Assembly (NCBI RefSeq): GCF_013752535.1
Contig: NZ_CP058348.1
Coordinates: 1,178,001 to 1,242,000 of the forward strand
Direction of reading: 5' to 3'
Length of the DNA: 64,000 nt
Origin: Bdellovibrio sp. KM01
GTDB taxonomy: Bacteria; Bdellovibrionota; Bdellovibrionia; Bdellovibrionales; Bdellovibrionaceae
Positions 25,469 to 33,199 of this stretch are shown here, one piece after another (the stretch's first letter is position 1; every line of letters starts with the position of its first letter). The notes under the pieces are model-generated. The model saw nothing but the letters and a program-made list of their open reading frames with translations, did no database searches and was not told the DNA's origin. Made by a program: the position numbers and the translations under genes.

Positions 25469-26808
25469 TAAAGCGTGCCCTCGAAATTCACGGGAGTTCC
25501 AGAGTGCGCTTCCACGATTTCACCGTGAGCATGCGCCAGTTTTCCAGATACTACTGTGTGAGTCACCCAACCAGTGACTTGCATCCCGTGGAACGGAGTC
25601 CATCCGCAGCGGCTCGCAATCCAGGAATTATCAATCGTCATTTGTTTTTTCAAATCCACGATCGTGACGTCGGCATCATAACCTTCGCGCAGGCGTCCTT
25701 TGTTTTTTACACCGAACACGCGGCAAGGATTTTCAGTGACTAGCTCTACGAACTTTTGCAAAGACAAGCGGCCTTCATGCACATGGTTTAACATGATCGG
25801 AACCAAGGTTTGCACACCCGGCACGCCTGATGGACTTGCGGGATAAGGACGGTCTTTTTCTTCACGAGTGTGAGGAGCGTGATCGGAACCGATCACATCG
25901 ACCGTTCCATCCTGCAAAGCTTTCCACAGGCGATCCAAGTGACGTTTTTCACGGATCGGCGGGTTTTGTTGAGCGTATGTTCCCAAACGGTCGTAACAAT
26001 CCGGAGCATACAAAGTTAAATGCTGAGGCAGAACTTCGACAGTGGAAATGTCTTTTGCGTTTTGCAAGATATCCATTTCCTCAGCGGTTGAAACGTGCAG
26101 AACGTGGATCTTGCGACCCGTTTTGCGAGCTAAGCGCAACAGGCGTTGAGTGGAATTCACCGCCGTTTCAACATCTCTCCATACCGGATGGTAGTGAACA
26201 TCGGCCATTTCAACAGCGATATGACGGCGTTCGCGTAGGCGCATCTCGTCTTCACTGTGAACGATGACTCGACGATGGCCCTGATTTAAAATATTTTCCA
26301 GTGTCTCGTCGTCCTCGACAAGCAGACTTCCGGTAGAGCTGCCCATGAAGATTTTGATTCCCGAGCAATGCGGGAGGATTTCCAGGTTTTGCAAAATACC
26401 CACGTTATCGTGAGAAGCTCCGGCAAAGAACGCATAGTTCGCATGCGCACGGTTTTTTGCCATATCCAATTTATCTTGGAAGTGAGCGACAGTGGTGGTG
26501 GGAGGGTTGGTGTTGGGCATTTCAAAAATGCTTGTCACTCCACCCAAAACGGCTGCTCTGGTGCCAGTTTCCAGGTCTTCCTTGTGGGTTAGACCAGGTT
26601 CGCGGAAATGCACCTGGCTATCGATCACGCCAGGCAAGACATGGAGTCCAGTTGCATCGATCATGCACGGGGCAGAGTCGAAGATTTTTTCGCGAATTTT
26701 AGTGATGCGGCCGTTGCTGATTCCGATGTCGGCCTGCTGTTCAATCAAACCGATGTTGGAGGGGTGGGGAAGTAAACAGGTTCCGCCTCTGATTATTATG
26801 TCGTACAT
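25468..26808 (-). CDS. pyrC: Dihydroorotase (class I-like)
   Basis: The 446-residue amidohydrolase should interconvert carbamoyl-aspartate and dihydroorotate in pyrimidine synthesis. It has DSQVHFREPGLTHKED, EMPNTNPPTT, HVLHVSTAEEM, and the catalytic IGSDHAPHTREEK plus SGVPGVQTL. The first His of the usual HxH zinc motif is Gln (S-Q-V-H). I recall this from a subset of annotated dihydroorotases, so the enzyme may still be active. ATG 26808 has GAGG at five bases; GTG 26814 is also open. Coupled to the YciB-like gene. Confidence 0.88.
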   Translation of the reverse strand: MYDIIIRGGTCLLPHPSNIGLIEQQADIGISNGRITKIREKIFDSAPCMIDATGLHVLPGVIDSQVHFREPGLTHKEDLETGTRAAVLGGVTSIFEMPNTNPPTTTVAHFQDKLDMAKNRAHANYAFFAGASHDNVGILQNLEILPHCSGIKIFMGSSTGSLLVEDDETLENILNQGHRRVIVHSEDEMRLRERRHIAVEMADVHYHPVWRDVETAVNSTQRLLRLARKTGRKIHVLHVSTAEEMDILQNAKDISTVEVLPQHLTLYAPDCYDRLGTYAQQNPPIREKRHLDRLWKALQDGTVDVIGSDHAPHTREEKDRPYPASPSGVPGVQTLVPIMLNHVHEGRLSLQKFVELVTENPCRVFGVKNKGRLREGYDADVTIVDLKKQMTIDNSWIASRCGWTPFHGMQVTGWVTHTVVSGKLAHAHGEIVEAHSGTPVNFEGTL

Positions 26809-26859
26809 AGACACCTCAATGAGGGGACTGTACCACCAGACTGGATCAAAGGTCTAGCA

Positions 26860-26888
26860 TTGACGACAAACGGCTGATAGACGAGAAT
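26860..26888 (+). promoter_or_regulatory. Possible promoter giving a near-leaderless transcript
   Basis: TTGACG and GAGAAT with a 17-base spacer; the expected start point would fall at or just before GTG 26896. By eye only. Confidence 0.25.
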
Positions 26889-26895
26889 TTGGATT

Positions 26896-27900
26896 GTGAC
26901 AATCGACCAAATTCTTCATTTTTTCAGTCAGCACAATGTAGCCATCATTGAAGGCTTAGTAGCAGCGATTATTCTGCTAGGTCTTTTCGTGGGATATCGC
27001 GGATTTTTCGGTAAAAAAGATGCTGATTCCGGCCTGGGTGGCGGATTAGATTCAGCTCAGTTGGAAAAGACTCTGCAAAAGATTTTGGATAGCCAAGGTC
27101 ATGCACCAAAAACGGGCGATGAGGCTTTGGCGGCTGCATTTAAAGACGGCGCGGCCGGTCACGGTGAATCCCCTGAAGAGGTTCAGCAACTTAAAGTTAG
27201 CCTTAGTGAAAACATCAAAGAACTTGAAGTGATCCGTGCAGAACTGCAGATCGCCGAGAAAAAAGTTGCTGAATTGCAGGCAAATCCGCCGGCGGGCGGG
27301 GGCGATGCGGCTCCAGCTGCGGCAGTTGATACTTCTGCGCTTGATAATAAAATCAAAGATCTTGAAGCTCGTTTGGCTGAATACGAAATTATCAGCGAGG
27401 ACATCGCCGATCTTTCTCGTTATAAAGAAGAAAACGAACAGCTTAAATCTGAAATCACTGGCTTAAAGCAAGCACCACCGGCAGCAGCAGCTCCGGCGGC
27501 CCCAGCACCAGCGCCGACTCCGGCTGCTCCAGTTGCTGAAGCTGCTCCACTTGCGCCCACTCCGGAACCGGCACCAACTCCAGCTCCTGAAGTGGCCGCA
27601 GAACCAGGGATCACGGAAGCCGATGTTGACGCAGCGATTGCTGCAGCGGAAGCAGAAGCGACTCCGGCGGCAGCGGAACCTGCTCCCGAAGTTGCGGCAA
27701 CGGAAGCAGCATCGGCCGAATCTGAATCTATTATCGATGATGAATTGATGAAAGAGTTTGCAGCAGCGGTAGAGAACCAAAAAAAGGACCTTGATTCCGT
27801 TGCTGAAAAAGCCGGTAAAGGTGAAGCCGCTGCGGGAAAATCCACTGAAGACAGCCAGTTGATGGATGAGTTTGAAAACTTCGTTAACAAGAAAAGTTAG
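26896..27900 (+). CDS. Membrane-anchored Ala/Pro/Glu-rich protein with coiled coil
   Basis: The 334-residue protein has one N-terminal TM helix (EGLVAAIILLGLFVGYRGFF). A coiled-coil follows at about 90-200 (LSENIKELEVIRAELQIAEK, DKIKDLEARLAEYE), then a Pro-Ala-Glu low-complexity region (200-270) and an acidic C-terminus with a repeated DDELMKEFAAAVEN / DSQLMDEFENFVN motif. That repeat suggests a short C-terminal binding peptide. Start is GTG with a weak ribosome-binding site. It is 6 bases from the HEAT-repeat gene. Function unknown. Confidence 0.72.
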   Translation: MTIDQILHFFSQHNVAIIEGLVAAIILLGLFVGYRGFFGKKDADSGLGGGLDSAQLEKTLQKILDSQGHAPKTGDEALAAAFKDGAAGHGESPEEVQQLKVSLSENIKELEVIRAELQIAEKKVAELQANPPAGGGDAAPAAAVDTSALDNKIKDLEARLAEYEIISEDIADLSRYKEENEQLKSEITGLKQAPPAAAAPAAPAPAPTPAAPVAEAAPLAPTPEPAPTPAPEVAAEPGITEADVDAAIAAAEAEATPAAAEPAPEVAATEAASAESESIIDDELMKEFAAAVENQKKDLDSVAEKAGKGEAAAGKSTEDSQLMDEFENFVNKKS

Positions 27901-27906
27901 GTCATC

Positions 27907-28632
27907 ATGAACACGAAAATCCTGTTGTCCGTTTTGTTTATCGGTTTTTCTTCAAGCGCTTTCGCAGCTAAAAACATTCCTTCACCTGATACTTTAAGTT
28001 CCGCGATGGAAGTCCTGAATTTGCCAGGTGAAAACCGCCGTATGGCAATCGATGGCAACCCTAAATTTTATGACAGCTTTATTTCTTTAGCCTTCAGTGA
28101 AAAGCAACCAATGAATATTCGTTGGAAGGCTTTGATGGGAGCTGCGGAAGCAAAACGCCTGGAAGCTACTGCGGATCTTTTGAAGGCCGGCTCCCATGAT
28201 CAGTGGTATATGAGAAATGCTGCTTTAATTGCTTTGTCGGAAGTAAACCCAACTCAAGCAGATAAATTGGCGCAAAAGCTGGTGAAGGATAAGGCCCTGG
28301 TGGTTCGTTCCGCTGCGGTTGAGGTTCTGGGCAAAAATATGTCTGATGAGACTCGTGGCCTTTTGTGGGAAGAGTTGAATAAAGATTATAACTTTAAAAA
28401 CAAACAAAGCCTTTGGATCCGTCATCAAATTGTCGAGCAGTTGGCGAAAAAACCAATGGATAGCGAAATGAAGACGTTCGCGGGTCTTTTAACCGACAAT
28501 GACCAAAGAGTTCAGTTACCAGCAGTTCGCGGTCTGCAAAAACTAACCGGGGTGAAACTCGGGGAAACAAAGCTTAAGCAAAGCGAACTAGTCAGTCTGT
28601 GGAAAGACTACGTTAAAAAAGAAAAGCTATAA
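27907..28632 (+). CDS. Secreted HEAT-repeat protein
   Basis: The 241-residue protein has a signal peptide (ILLSVLFIGFSSSAFA) and then alpha-helical pairs of the HEAT/PBS type (NIRWKALMGAAEAKRLEATA, WYMRNAALIALSEVNPTQAD, VRSAAVEVLGKNMSDE). Repeats of this sort bind proteins. It follows the membrane protein gene by 6 bases, so the two products may act together at the periplasmic side. A terminator follows. Confidence 0.75.
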   Translation: MNTKILLSVLFIGFSSSAFAAKNIPSPDTLSSAMEVLNLPGENRRMAIDGNPKFYDSFISLAFSEKQPMNIRWKALMGAAEAKRLEATADLLKAGSHDQWYMRNAALIALSEVNPTQADKLAQKLVKDKALVVRSAAVEVLGKNMSDETRGLLWEELNKDYNFKNKQSLWIRHQIVEQLAKKPMDSEMKTFAGLLTDNDQRVQLPAVRGLQKLTGVKLGETKLKQSELVSLWKDYVKKEKL

Positions 28633-28635
28633 AAC

Positions 28636-28665
28636 AAAAGGCAGCGCCCCAGCTGCCTTTTTTAT
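28636..28665 (+). terminator. Terminator of HEAT-repeat gene
   Basis: GGCAGC/GCTGCC stem, GCCCCA loop and T-run. Confidence 0.85.
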
Positions 28666-28782
28666 TTCCTGGAACACTGAATACAATAAGTCTTCATGAA
28701 GTGGTCCCGTCCTTCCATGTCAGGACTTCAATCTCTGAAAACTCGGATATATGATGCTTCTTACATATTAGGAGCATTTTCA

Positions 28783-28806
28783 ATGCTACAAGGAGCGTTT
28801 CTATGA
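28783..28806 (+). CDS. Seven-codon leader ORF (MLQGAFL)
   Basis: ATG 28783 follows AGGAG; its stop overlaps the next gene start (ATGA). Its start codon lies in a small perfect hairpin (AGCATT-TTC-AATGCT). A real translated peptide is only possible, not shown. Confidence 0.3.
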   Translation: MLQGAFL

Positions 28807-29435
28807 AATGGATGATCTTAGCCCTTTTGTCTTTGTCGGTTGTGACTGCGAGTGCCTCAGATAAAATCAAATTTAACTTCTTAGACACTGAAGTTAGCAA
28901 AATGATCGAAGCTTATTCGAAATCGACAGGACAGAAGTTCGTCGTGGATCCTTCTGTTCGTGGTAAGGCGTCTATTTTTGTCCAAGAGCCCATTACGACT
29001 GAAGAAGCCTTCAATCAATTGTCTTCAGCTTTGGCCGTGAATGGTTTTGCGATTAGTAAGCAAGGCGACACTATGATCGTGAAATCTGCTCGCAACATTC
29101 AACGTGATTTGATTGAAGTTAGCACCGAAGTTCCGGCATTAAAGCCTGAAAGAATGGCGACTTGGATTTATACTTTTAAGAATATCGCGGCTGCTGAAGT
29201 CAATCGCGGTGTCCGAATCATGCCTTCTAGAGATGGCGAAATGAACACATTTGATAAAAACAATCAGATCATCTTTACAGATTGGACTTCGAATCTGAAC
29301 CGTATGGCGGCAATTTTGAAAGAACTTGATAAACCAGCAGATCCGGCGGCAGCCAAATTAGCGGCAGAGGATAAAAAAGGTTCCATGAAAAGGGAAGCCT
29401 CTAAGAAAAAAGAAGAAACTAAATCTTCAAACTAA
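28803..29435 (+). CDS. Periplasmic protein with secretin N0/N1-like domains only
   Basis: The 210-residue protein has a signal peptide (MILALLSLSVVTASAS). It then shows a GspD/TonB-short-N-terminal pattern: KFNFLDTEVSKMIEAYSKST, FVVDPSVRGKASIFVQEPIT, NQLSSALAVNGFAISKQG. A second half follows: MATWIYTFKNIAAAEVNRGV, and NNQIIFTDWTSNLNRMAAIL ending ELDKPADP as in secretin N domains. No secretin pore domain follows; the tail is Lys-rich (KKKEETK). AAGGAG precedes the ATG. It could be a secretion-system accessory or decoy domain. Confidence 0.75.
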   Translation: MKWMILALLSLSVVTASASDKIKFNFLDTEVSKMIEAYSKSTGQKFVVDPSVRGKASIFVQEPITTEEAFNQLSSALAVNGFAISKQGDTMIVKSARNIQRDLIEVSTEVPALKPERMATWIYTFKNIAAAEVNRGVRIMPSRDGEMNTFDKNNQIIFTDWTSNLNRMAAILKELDKPADPAAAKLAAEDKKGSMKREASKKKEETKSSN

Positions 29436-29466
29436 AAAAAAGGCAGCTGATGAAGCTGCCTTTTTC
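29434..29466. terminator. Bidirectional terminator
   Basis: GGCAGCT/AGCTGCC, GATGA loop, A8 before and T5 after; between convergent genes. Confidence 0.9.
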
Positions 29467-29470
29467 TTTC

Positions 29471-29893
29471 TTAGACTTTGCTGCCCATTTTGTTATCGAG
29501 TGAAAATCTACCGCCACCATAACAAGCAAAGAAAATACAGACGAACATGTAAAGAAACGCCAACTCTTTCACGTTAAAGGGATCGGCTGCATGCACGAAA
29601 GTTCCCGCAACGAACATTGTGAAAGCCATAAAAATCGCCGCCGGGCGAGTCAATAAACCCAACGCCAATAAAACTCCGCCGACCAGTTCACTGAGTGCCG
29701 CTGCATGGGCGAACATCACTGGCATCGGAAAACCGATCGAAGCAACACCTTGAATCAGTTGTTCGGAAATGGGGAACTTGCCCAGTCCGTGAACGAATGC
29801 CATAACTAAGCCGACAAAAATCCGGAAGATGGCCAAGCCGACTTGTCCCGTGGTTCCTGTATTCGTCGCGAAAAGGAAATTCTTAATGTTCAT
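29471..29893 (-). CDS. DoxX family membrane protein
   Basis: The 140-residue protein has four TM helices and the DoxX pattern (GLAIFRIFVGLVMAFVHGLG, AALSELVGGVLLALGLLTRP). ATG 29893 with GGGG upstream gives the normal family length; the frame is open to 30064 but that stretch is not protein-like. Family members are membrane oxidoreductase-associated or of unknown role. No partner gene is near. Confidence 0.85.
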   Translation of the reverse strand: MNIKNFLFATNTGTTGQVGLAIFRIFVGLVMAFVHGLGKFPISEQLIQGVASIGFPMPVMFAHAAALSELVGGVLLALGLLTRPAAIFMAFTMFVAGTFVHAADPFNVKELAFLYMFVCIFFACYGGGRFSLDNKMGSKV

Positions 29894-30204
29894 GATGTGC
29901 CCCTTTTGTGAGTTTGTTCGGTTAAAGAATTTCTTGTTCGCGTCCGAATGGCAACCAAATACAGCGGCTGAAATGGGGGTATTTAACACTTCTAAGTACT
30001 GGCGCTTACTATCAGGCAGTTTTTGAGGAAATATCGCTATCGACAAAGTGCATTGCCAATCCATAACTCGGCTGTTACTTTCACCGCCGTTAATACGTCC
30101 TTTATAAATTCAAGATCTGGTTGAATGTCTCTACCAACTTCCTCAAAAAGTTGACTATTGGAATGATTATTAACTGACACATAAATTCTTAGTCAGTGGT
30201 AGTT
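29894..30204. other. 311-base divergent intergenic region
   Basis: Between doxX (minus) and the DMT transporter (plus). It is AT-rich near 30150-30190 with a possible -35 TTGACT, but no convincing partner -10. No RNA gene or repeat recognised. Confidence 0.4.
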
Positions 30205-31185
30205 ATGATAAATCAATCCGGTTCCCTTGAAATTCACGATAGCTCTCGTTTCAACAATCTTTTATCTGGTGTTTTATTTGTCGCTTTGGGCTCTTCCAGT
30301 TACGGCATGCTTTCCACTTTCGTAAAACTCGCATACAGGCAAAACTTCACAACGGCCGAGGTCACAGTTTCTCAAGTGATCTGGGGTGCTTTAATTTTGA
30401 CGATCATGAACGGTCTTTTTAATAAGACCGCTGAAAAATTGACGACGACAGAAGTTCGTCAATTGATGATCGCAGGTATTCCGGTGGGATTGACCAGTGT
30501 TCTTTATTATCTTTCGGTGAAATATATCGATGCATCTGTGGCTGTGGTTTTACTGATGCAATCAGTATGGATGGGAATCGTGGTTGAAACGATTCGCAGC
30601 AAGCGTGCTCCTGGCGTCGACAAAGTTTTGGCAGTGGCGATGATTTTATTTGGCACTTTGATGGCGACAAATGTTTTCGGTGCCTCCCATAACTTGGATT
30701 TGCGGGGAGTGGTGTTGGCAGTGTTGGCTGCGATGTCTTTCAGTTGGGCACTTGCTTCGACTCAAAGTGTGGCGTCTCATTTACATCCCATCAAGCGCAG
30801 CCAGATCATGATGTATGGGGCTTGCATTGTTGTGGGGTTGTTTGGATTTCTGACTCAGCTAGGACCTTATTATCTTAATGTGAATTTGATCGGTGAAGAA
30901 TTCATTCGCAATCAGCCCTTTAATTTTTCAATCTTTATGTCTTATGGTTTGATCATCGCGATCTTCGGAACGGTGATTCCGCCAATCATGTTGAACAAAG
31001 GTTTCCCCATCGTGGGAGTGGGCTTAGGGAGCATTATCTCGGCCGTTGAGCTTCCTTTTGCGATGACGATTTCATTCTTGGTATTGAACGAATCCGTCGT
31101 CAGCACTCAGTGGTTGGGAGCGATGGTCATCATCATGGCGATCGTGCTTCTAAACTACAAATTGATCTTAAGAAGTGACTGTTAA
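30205..31185 (+). CDS. EamA/DMT-superfamily transporter
   Basis: The 326-residue protein has ten predicted TM segments in two EamA halves (GSSSYGMLSTFVKLAYRQ, then VLAVLAAMSFSWALASTQS). ATG 30205 is chosen over the upstream GTG 30196. Substrate unknown; the family exports amino acids or metabolites, or imports vitamins. Monocistronic, with the leader region of rsgA downstream. Confidence 0.88.
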   Translation: MINQSGSLEIHDSSRFNNLLSGVLFVALGSSSYGMLSTFVKLAYRQNFTTAEVTVSQVIWGALILTIMNGLFNKTAEKLTTTEVRQLMIAGIPVGLTSVLYYLSVKYIDASVAVVLLMQSVWMGIVVETIRSKRAPGVDKVLAVAMILFGTLMATNVFGASHNLDLRGVVLAVLAAMSFSWALASTQSVASHLHPIKRSQIMMYGACIVVGLFGFLTQLGPYYLNVNLIGEEFIRNQPFNFSIFMSYGLIIAIFGTVIPPIMLNKGFPIVGVGLGSIISAVELPFAMTISFLVLNESVVSTQWLGAMVIIMAIVLLNYKLILRSDC

Positions 31186-31267
31186 AAAACGCACTTGATC
31201 AAATCCGCCAATTCATTTAACGTTTAAAAAGTGGCATCCAGTCACATATCACTCAAGGGAGGTCCTT

Positions 31268-31315
31268 ATGCACATTCTATCTGTAAACCAGGGCCTTCAT
31301 TCGCACCTGAACTAA
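31268..31315 (+). CDS. Possible 15-residue leader peptide upstream of rsgA
   Basis: MHILSVNQGLHSHLN with a near-perfect GGGAGGT six bases before the ATG. It ends 72 bases before rsgA. Three His and an AGGGCCTT segment inside it (31290-31297) can pair with AAGGCCCT at 31339-31346. No T-run or obvious terminator is present. A translation-coupled switch is plausible but unproven. Confidence 0.45.
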   Translation: MHILSVNQGLHSHLN

Positions 31316-31387
31316 GCAATACAATTTAGGTTTTAGAAAAGGCCCTTTAGTCATTTTCAATTTTTGAAATTAACTTTAGGAGTTTTA

Positions 31388-32488
31388 ATGTTTATTTCCG
31401 ATAAGGAATTTTTGTTTCTTTTTGGTTGGGGCGACTTTTTTGAAAGTCAGCTTCCCAGCGACTCGTCATCTTTATTATTTCCTGCGCGCGTGGTGTGCGA
31501 AGAAAGAAATCTCTATCGCCTGCAATCGGGATTTGATCAGGTATTCTGGGCCTCGGTGACTGGCAAAATGCAGTTTAATGCGACCTCAAGAGTTCAGTAT
31601 CCAGCAGTGGGGGATTGGGTCTTAGTGGAGTTGCCACCCCAGTCTGACCGCGGGGTCATCCACCGAGTGCTCGACAGAAAATCGACCATTCACCGAAAGC
31701 AGGTGGGAGCAAGTTCGGACATGCAGATTCTTTCCACGAACGTGGATTATGCATTCATCACCTCATCTGTGAATGCGGATCTAAATTACCGTCGTATCGA
31801 AAGATATCTTGCGGTGGCTTATGATGCGGGGGTGGTACCGGTCATCCTTTTAACCAAGGCCGATACAGTCGAGGGAAGTATCGAGGAAGTTTTGGCCGAG
31901 GTTCAAAATGAATTTCCGGGGGTGAAAGTACATACTCTTTCCAGGGATGAGTTTCAGCAGGCCGATTTCCTGCCGGAATACCTTAAAAAGGGTACGACCT
32001 CGGTGATTATTGGTTCTTCAGGGGTAGGTAAGTCGACATTGGTGAATTTCCTGATTGGGGAGGATGTGATAAAGACCCAAGAAATCAGGGCGGACGATGA
32101 TAAAGGTCGCCATACCACTACGTCTCGGCATCTTTATATAAGTCGATATGGTGGATTGATAATCGATACTCCGGGCATGCGCGAGCTGCAGTTATCCGAT
32201 CACTCGGAAGGTTTAAGCAATCAATTCGCAGAAGTGGAAGAGTTGATTGGCCGTTGTCGTTTCAGCGATTGCCAGCATCTCACCGAGCCTGGTTGTGCCG
32301 TCAAAGCCGCATTGGATGGCGGGACTTTATCCGAAGGCAAGTGGCGAAGTTATCTTAAGCTTCAGGCCGAAGTGCGCGCAGGTTTAAGAAAACAAGACCG
32401 TGTACTGGCGGCTGAAGATCGCAAGATGTGGAAGAAATTAACCAACGATGCCAAAGAGAGGGCACGCTTTAAAAAAAGGATTCGGTAA
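31388..32488 (+). CDS. rsgA: Ribosome small-subunit GTPase RsgA (YjeQ)
   Basis: The 366-residue protein has an N-terminal OB fold, then a circularly permuted GTPase with G4 before G1: VILLTKADT, then IIGSSGVGKSTLVNFL and DTPGMREL. A C-terminal zinc knuckle follows (CRFSDCQHLTEPGCAV). It checks late 30S assembly. ATG 31388 is preceded by AGGAG; TTG 31364 is also open. The long, structured leader with an upstream peptide is unusual for this gene. Confidence 0.96.
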   Translation: MFISDKEFLFLFGWGDFFESQLPSDSSSLLFPARVVCEERNLYRLQSGFDQVFWASVTGKMQFNATSRVQYPAVGDWVLVELPPQSDRGVIHRVLDRKSTIHRKQVGASSDMQILSTNVDYAFITSSVNADLNYRRIERYLAVAYDAGVVPVILLTKADTVEGSIEEVLAEVQNEFPGVKVHTLSRDEFQQADFLPEYLKKGTTSVIIGSSGVGKSTLVNFLIGEDVIKTQEIRADDDKGRHTTTSRHLYISRYGGLIIDTPGMRELQLSDHSEGLSNQFAEVEELIGRCRFSDCQHLTEPGCAVKAALDGGTLSEGKWRSYLKLQAEVRAGLRKQDRVLAAEDRKMWKKLTNDAKERARFKKRIR

Positions 32489-32508
32489 AAATAAAAAACC
32501 CAAAAACG

Positions 32509-32536
32509 AAAAAACCCACCATGAGGTGGGTTTTTC
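32509..32536. terminator. Bidirectional terminator
   Basis: AAAACCCACC/GGTGGGTTTTT with ATGA loop, between convergent genes. Confidence 0.9.
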
Positions 32537-32537
32537 T

Positions 32538-33020
32538 TTATTCTGGATCGGCTCCGTTAGGGGCGTCTTCAGTTTGGCTATTTCCTTGGCCGTTGTCTTG
32601 GCCATTATCACTGTCATCTTCGGAGTCGGCAGAATCATCTGGTGGAAGTTCTTTTTTCTCGTTTTGCAGGCTTGCATCCAGTTTCGAAGGTGTTTTTGCA
32701 AGCATCGCATTGCAAGAAGGTTTTGCTCTGTAGAAATGCTTCCACATTTCTTCGCCGGGCTTTCCTTTGATCTCGGGAGATTGAAGTTCAGACCCCATGT
32801 ACGAGCTCATCTTGGCCCATTCTTTTAGGTGTTTCAACTTGCGTGGAATTTTGCGTTCCCCATCGCACTCGCCCTGGGAGGCTTTGCCGCCTTCAACGAT
32901 AAAGCTGTACGCTTTGGGTGGGCCTTTCTTTTTCGCCAATGCGAAGGAGCCCGGCATAAGAATTGGTTGAAGAAAAAGTACGCTTGCAAGAACTGCTAAT
33001 TTTTTAAATCTGATGCTCAT
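32538..33020 (-). CDS. Secreted protein of unknown function
   Basis: A 160-residue protein with signal peptide (LAVLASVLFLQPILMPGSFA). It has a Cys-containing middle (SQGECDGERK, AKPSCNAMLAK) with Trp residues, and an acidic Asp/Asn/Gly/Gln tail (DSEDDSDNGQDNGQGNS). ATG 33020 is taken because the upstream part of the frame is not signal-like. No family recognised. It lies downstream of the small TM gene and M23 peptidase on the same strand. Confidence 0.6.
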   Translation of the reverse strand: MSIRFKKLAVLASVLFLQPILMPGSFALAKKKGPPKAYSFIVEGGKASQGECDGERKIPRKLKHLKEWAKMSSYMGSELQSPEIKGKPGEEMWKHFYRAKPSCNAMLAKTPSKLDASLQNEKKELPPDDSADSEDDSDNGQDNGQGNSQTEDAPNGADPE

Positions 33021-33074
33021 ATCTGAAAATGCTATCAGCAAACACGTCCGGAAGAAAAGACCGAAGTAGGTGTG

Positions 33075-33170
33075 TTAGCCTTTTTTTATCCAGGCAATTA
33101 CGAGTGCCGCCAAAACCAAACATACTATTAAGACGACTTCGTGTGGATTGGTTGAAAGGACTTCAAGCAC
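33075..33170 (-). CDS. 31-residue single-TM protein
   Basis: GTG 33170 with GAGGT six bases upstream encodes a peptide with one hydrophobic helix (VVLIVCLVLAALVIAWI) ending in KKG. Its start is 30 bases past the M23 peptidase stop, on the same strand. The good ribosome-binding site and membrane-like composition support it. No function known. Confidence 0.5.
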   Translation of the reverse strand: MLEVLSTNPHEVVLIVCLVLAALVIAWIKKG

Positions 33171-33199
33171 TTGCTACCTCATTATCCGTGTCAGGGTCA

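Noticed and set aside
27420-27890. Antisense Ala/Gly/Ser-rich ORF
   Set aside because: Shadow of the Ala/Pro-rich region of the plus-strand gene at 26896.
29894-30064. N-terminal extension of the DoxX protein
   Set aside because: The extension lacks membrane or family features, and ATG 29893 has a ribosome-binding site and gives the usual length.
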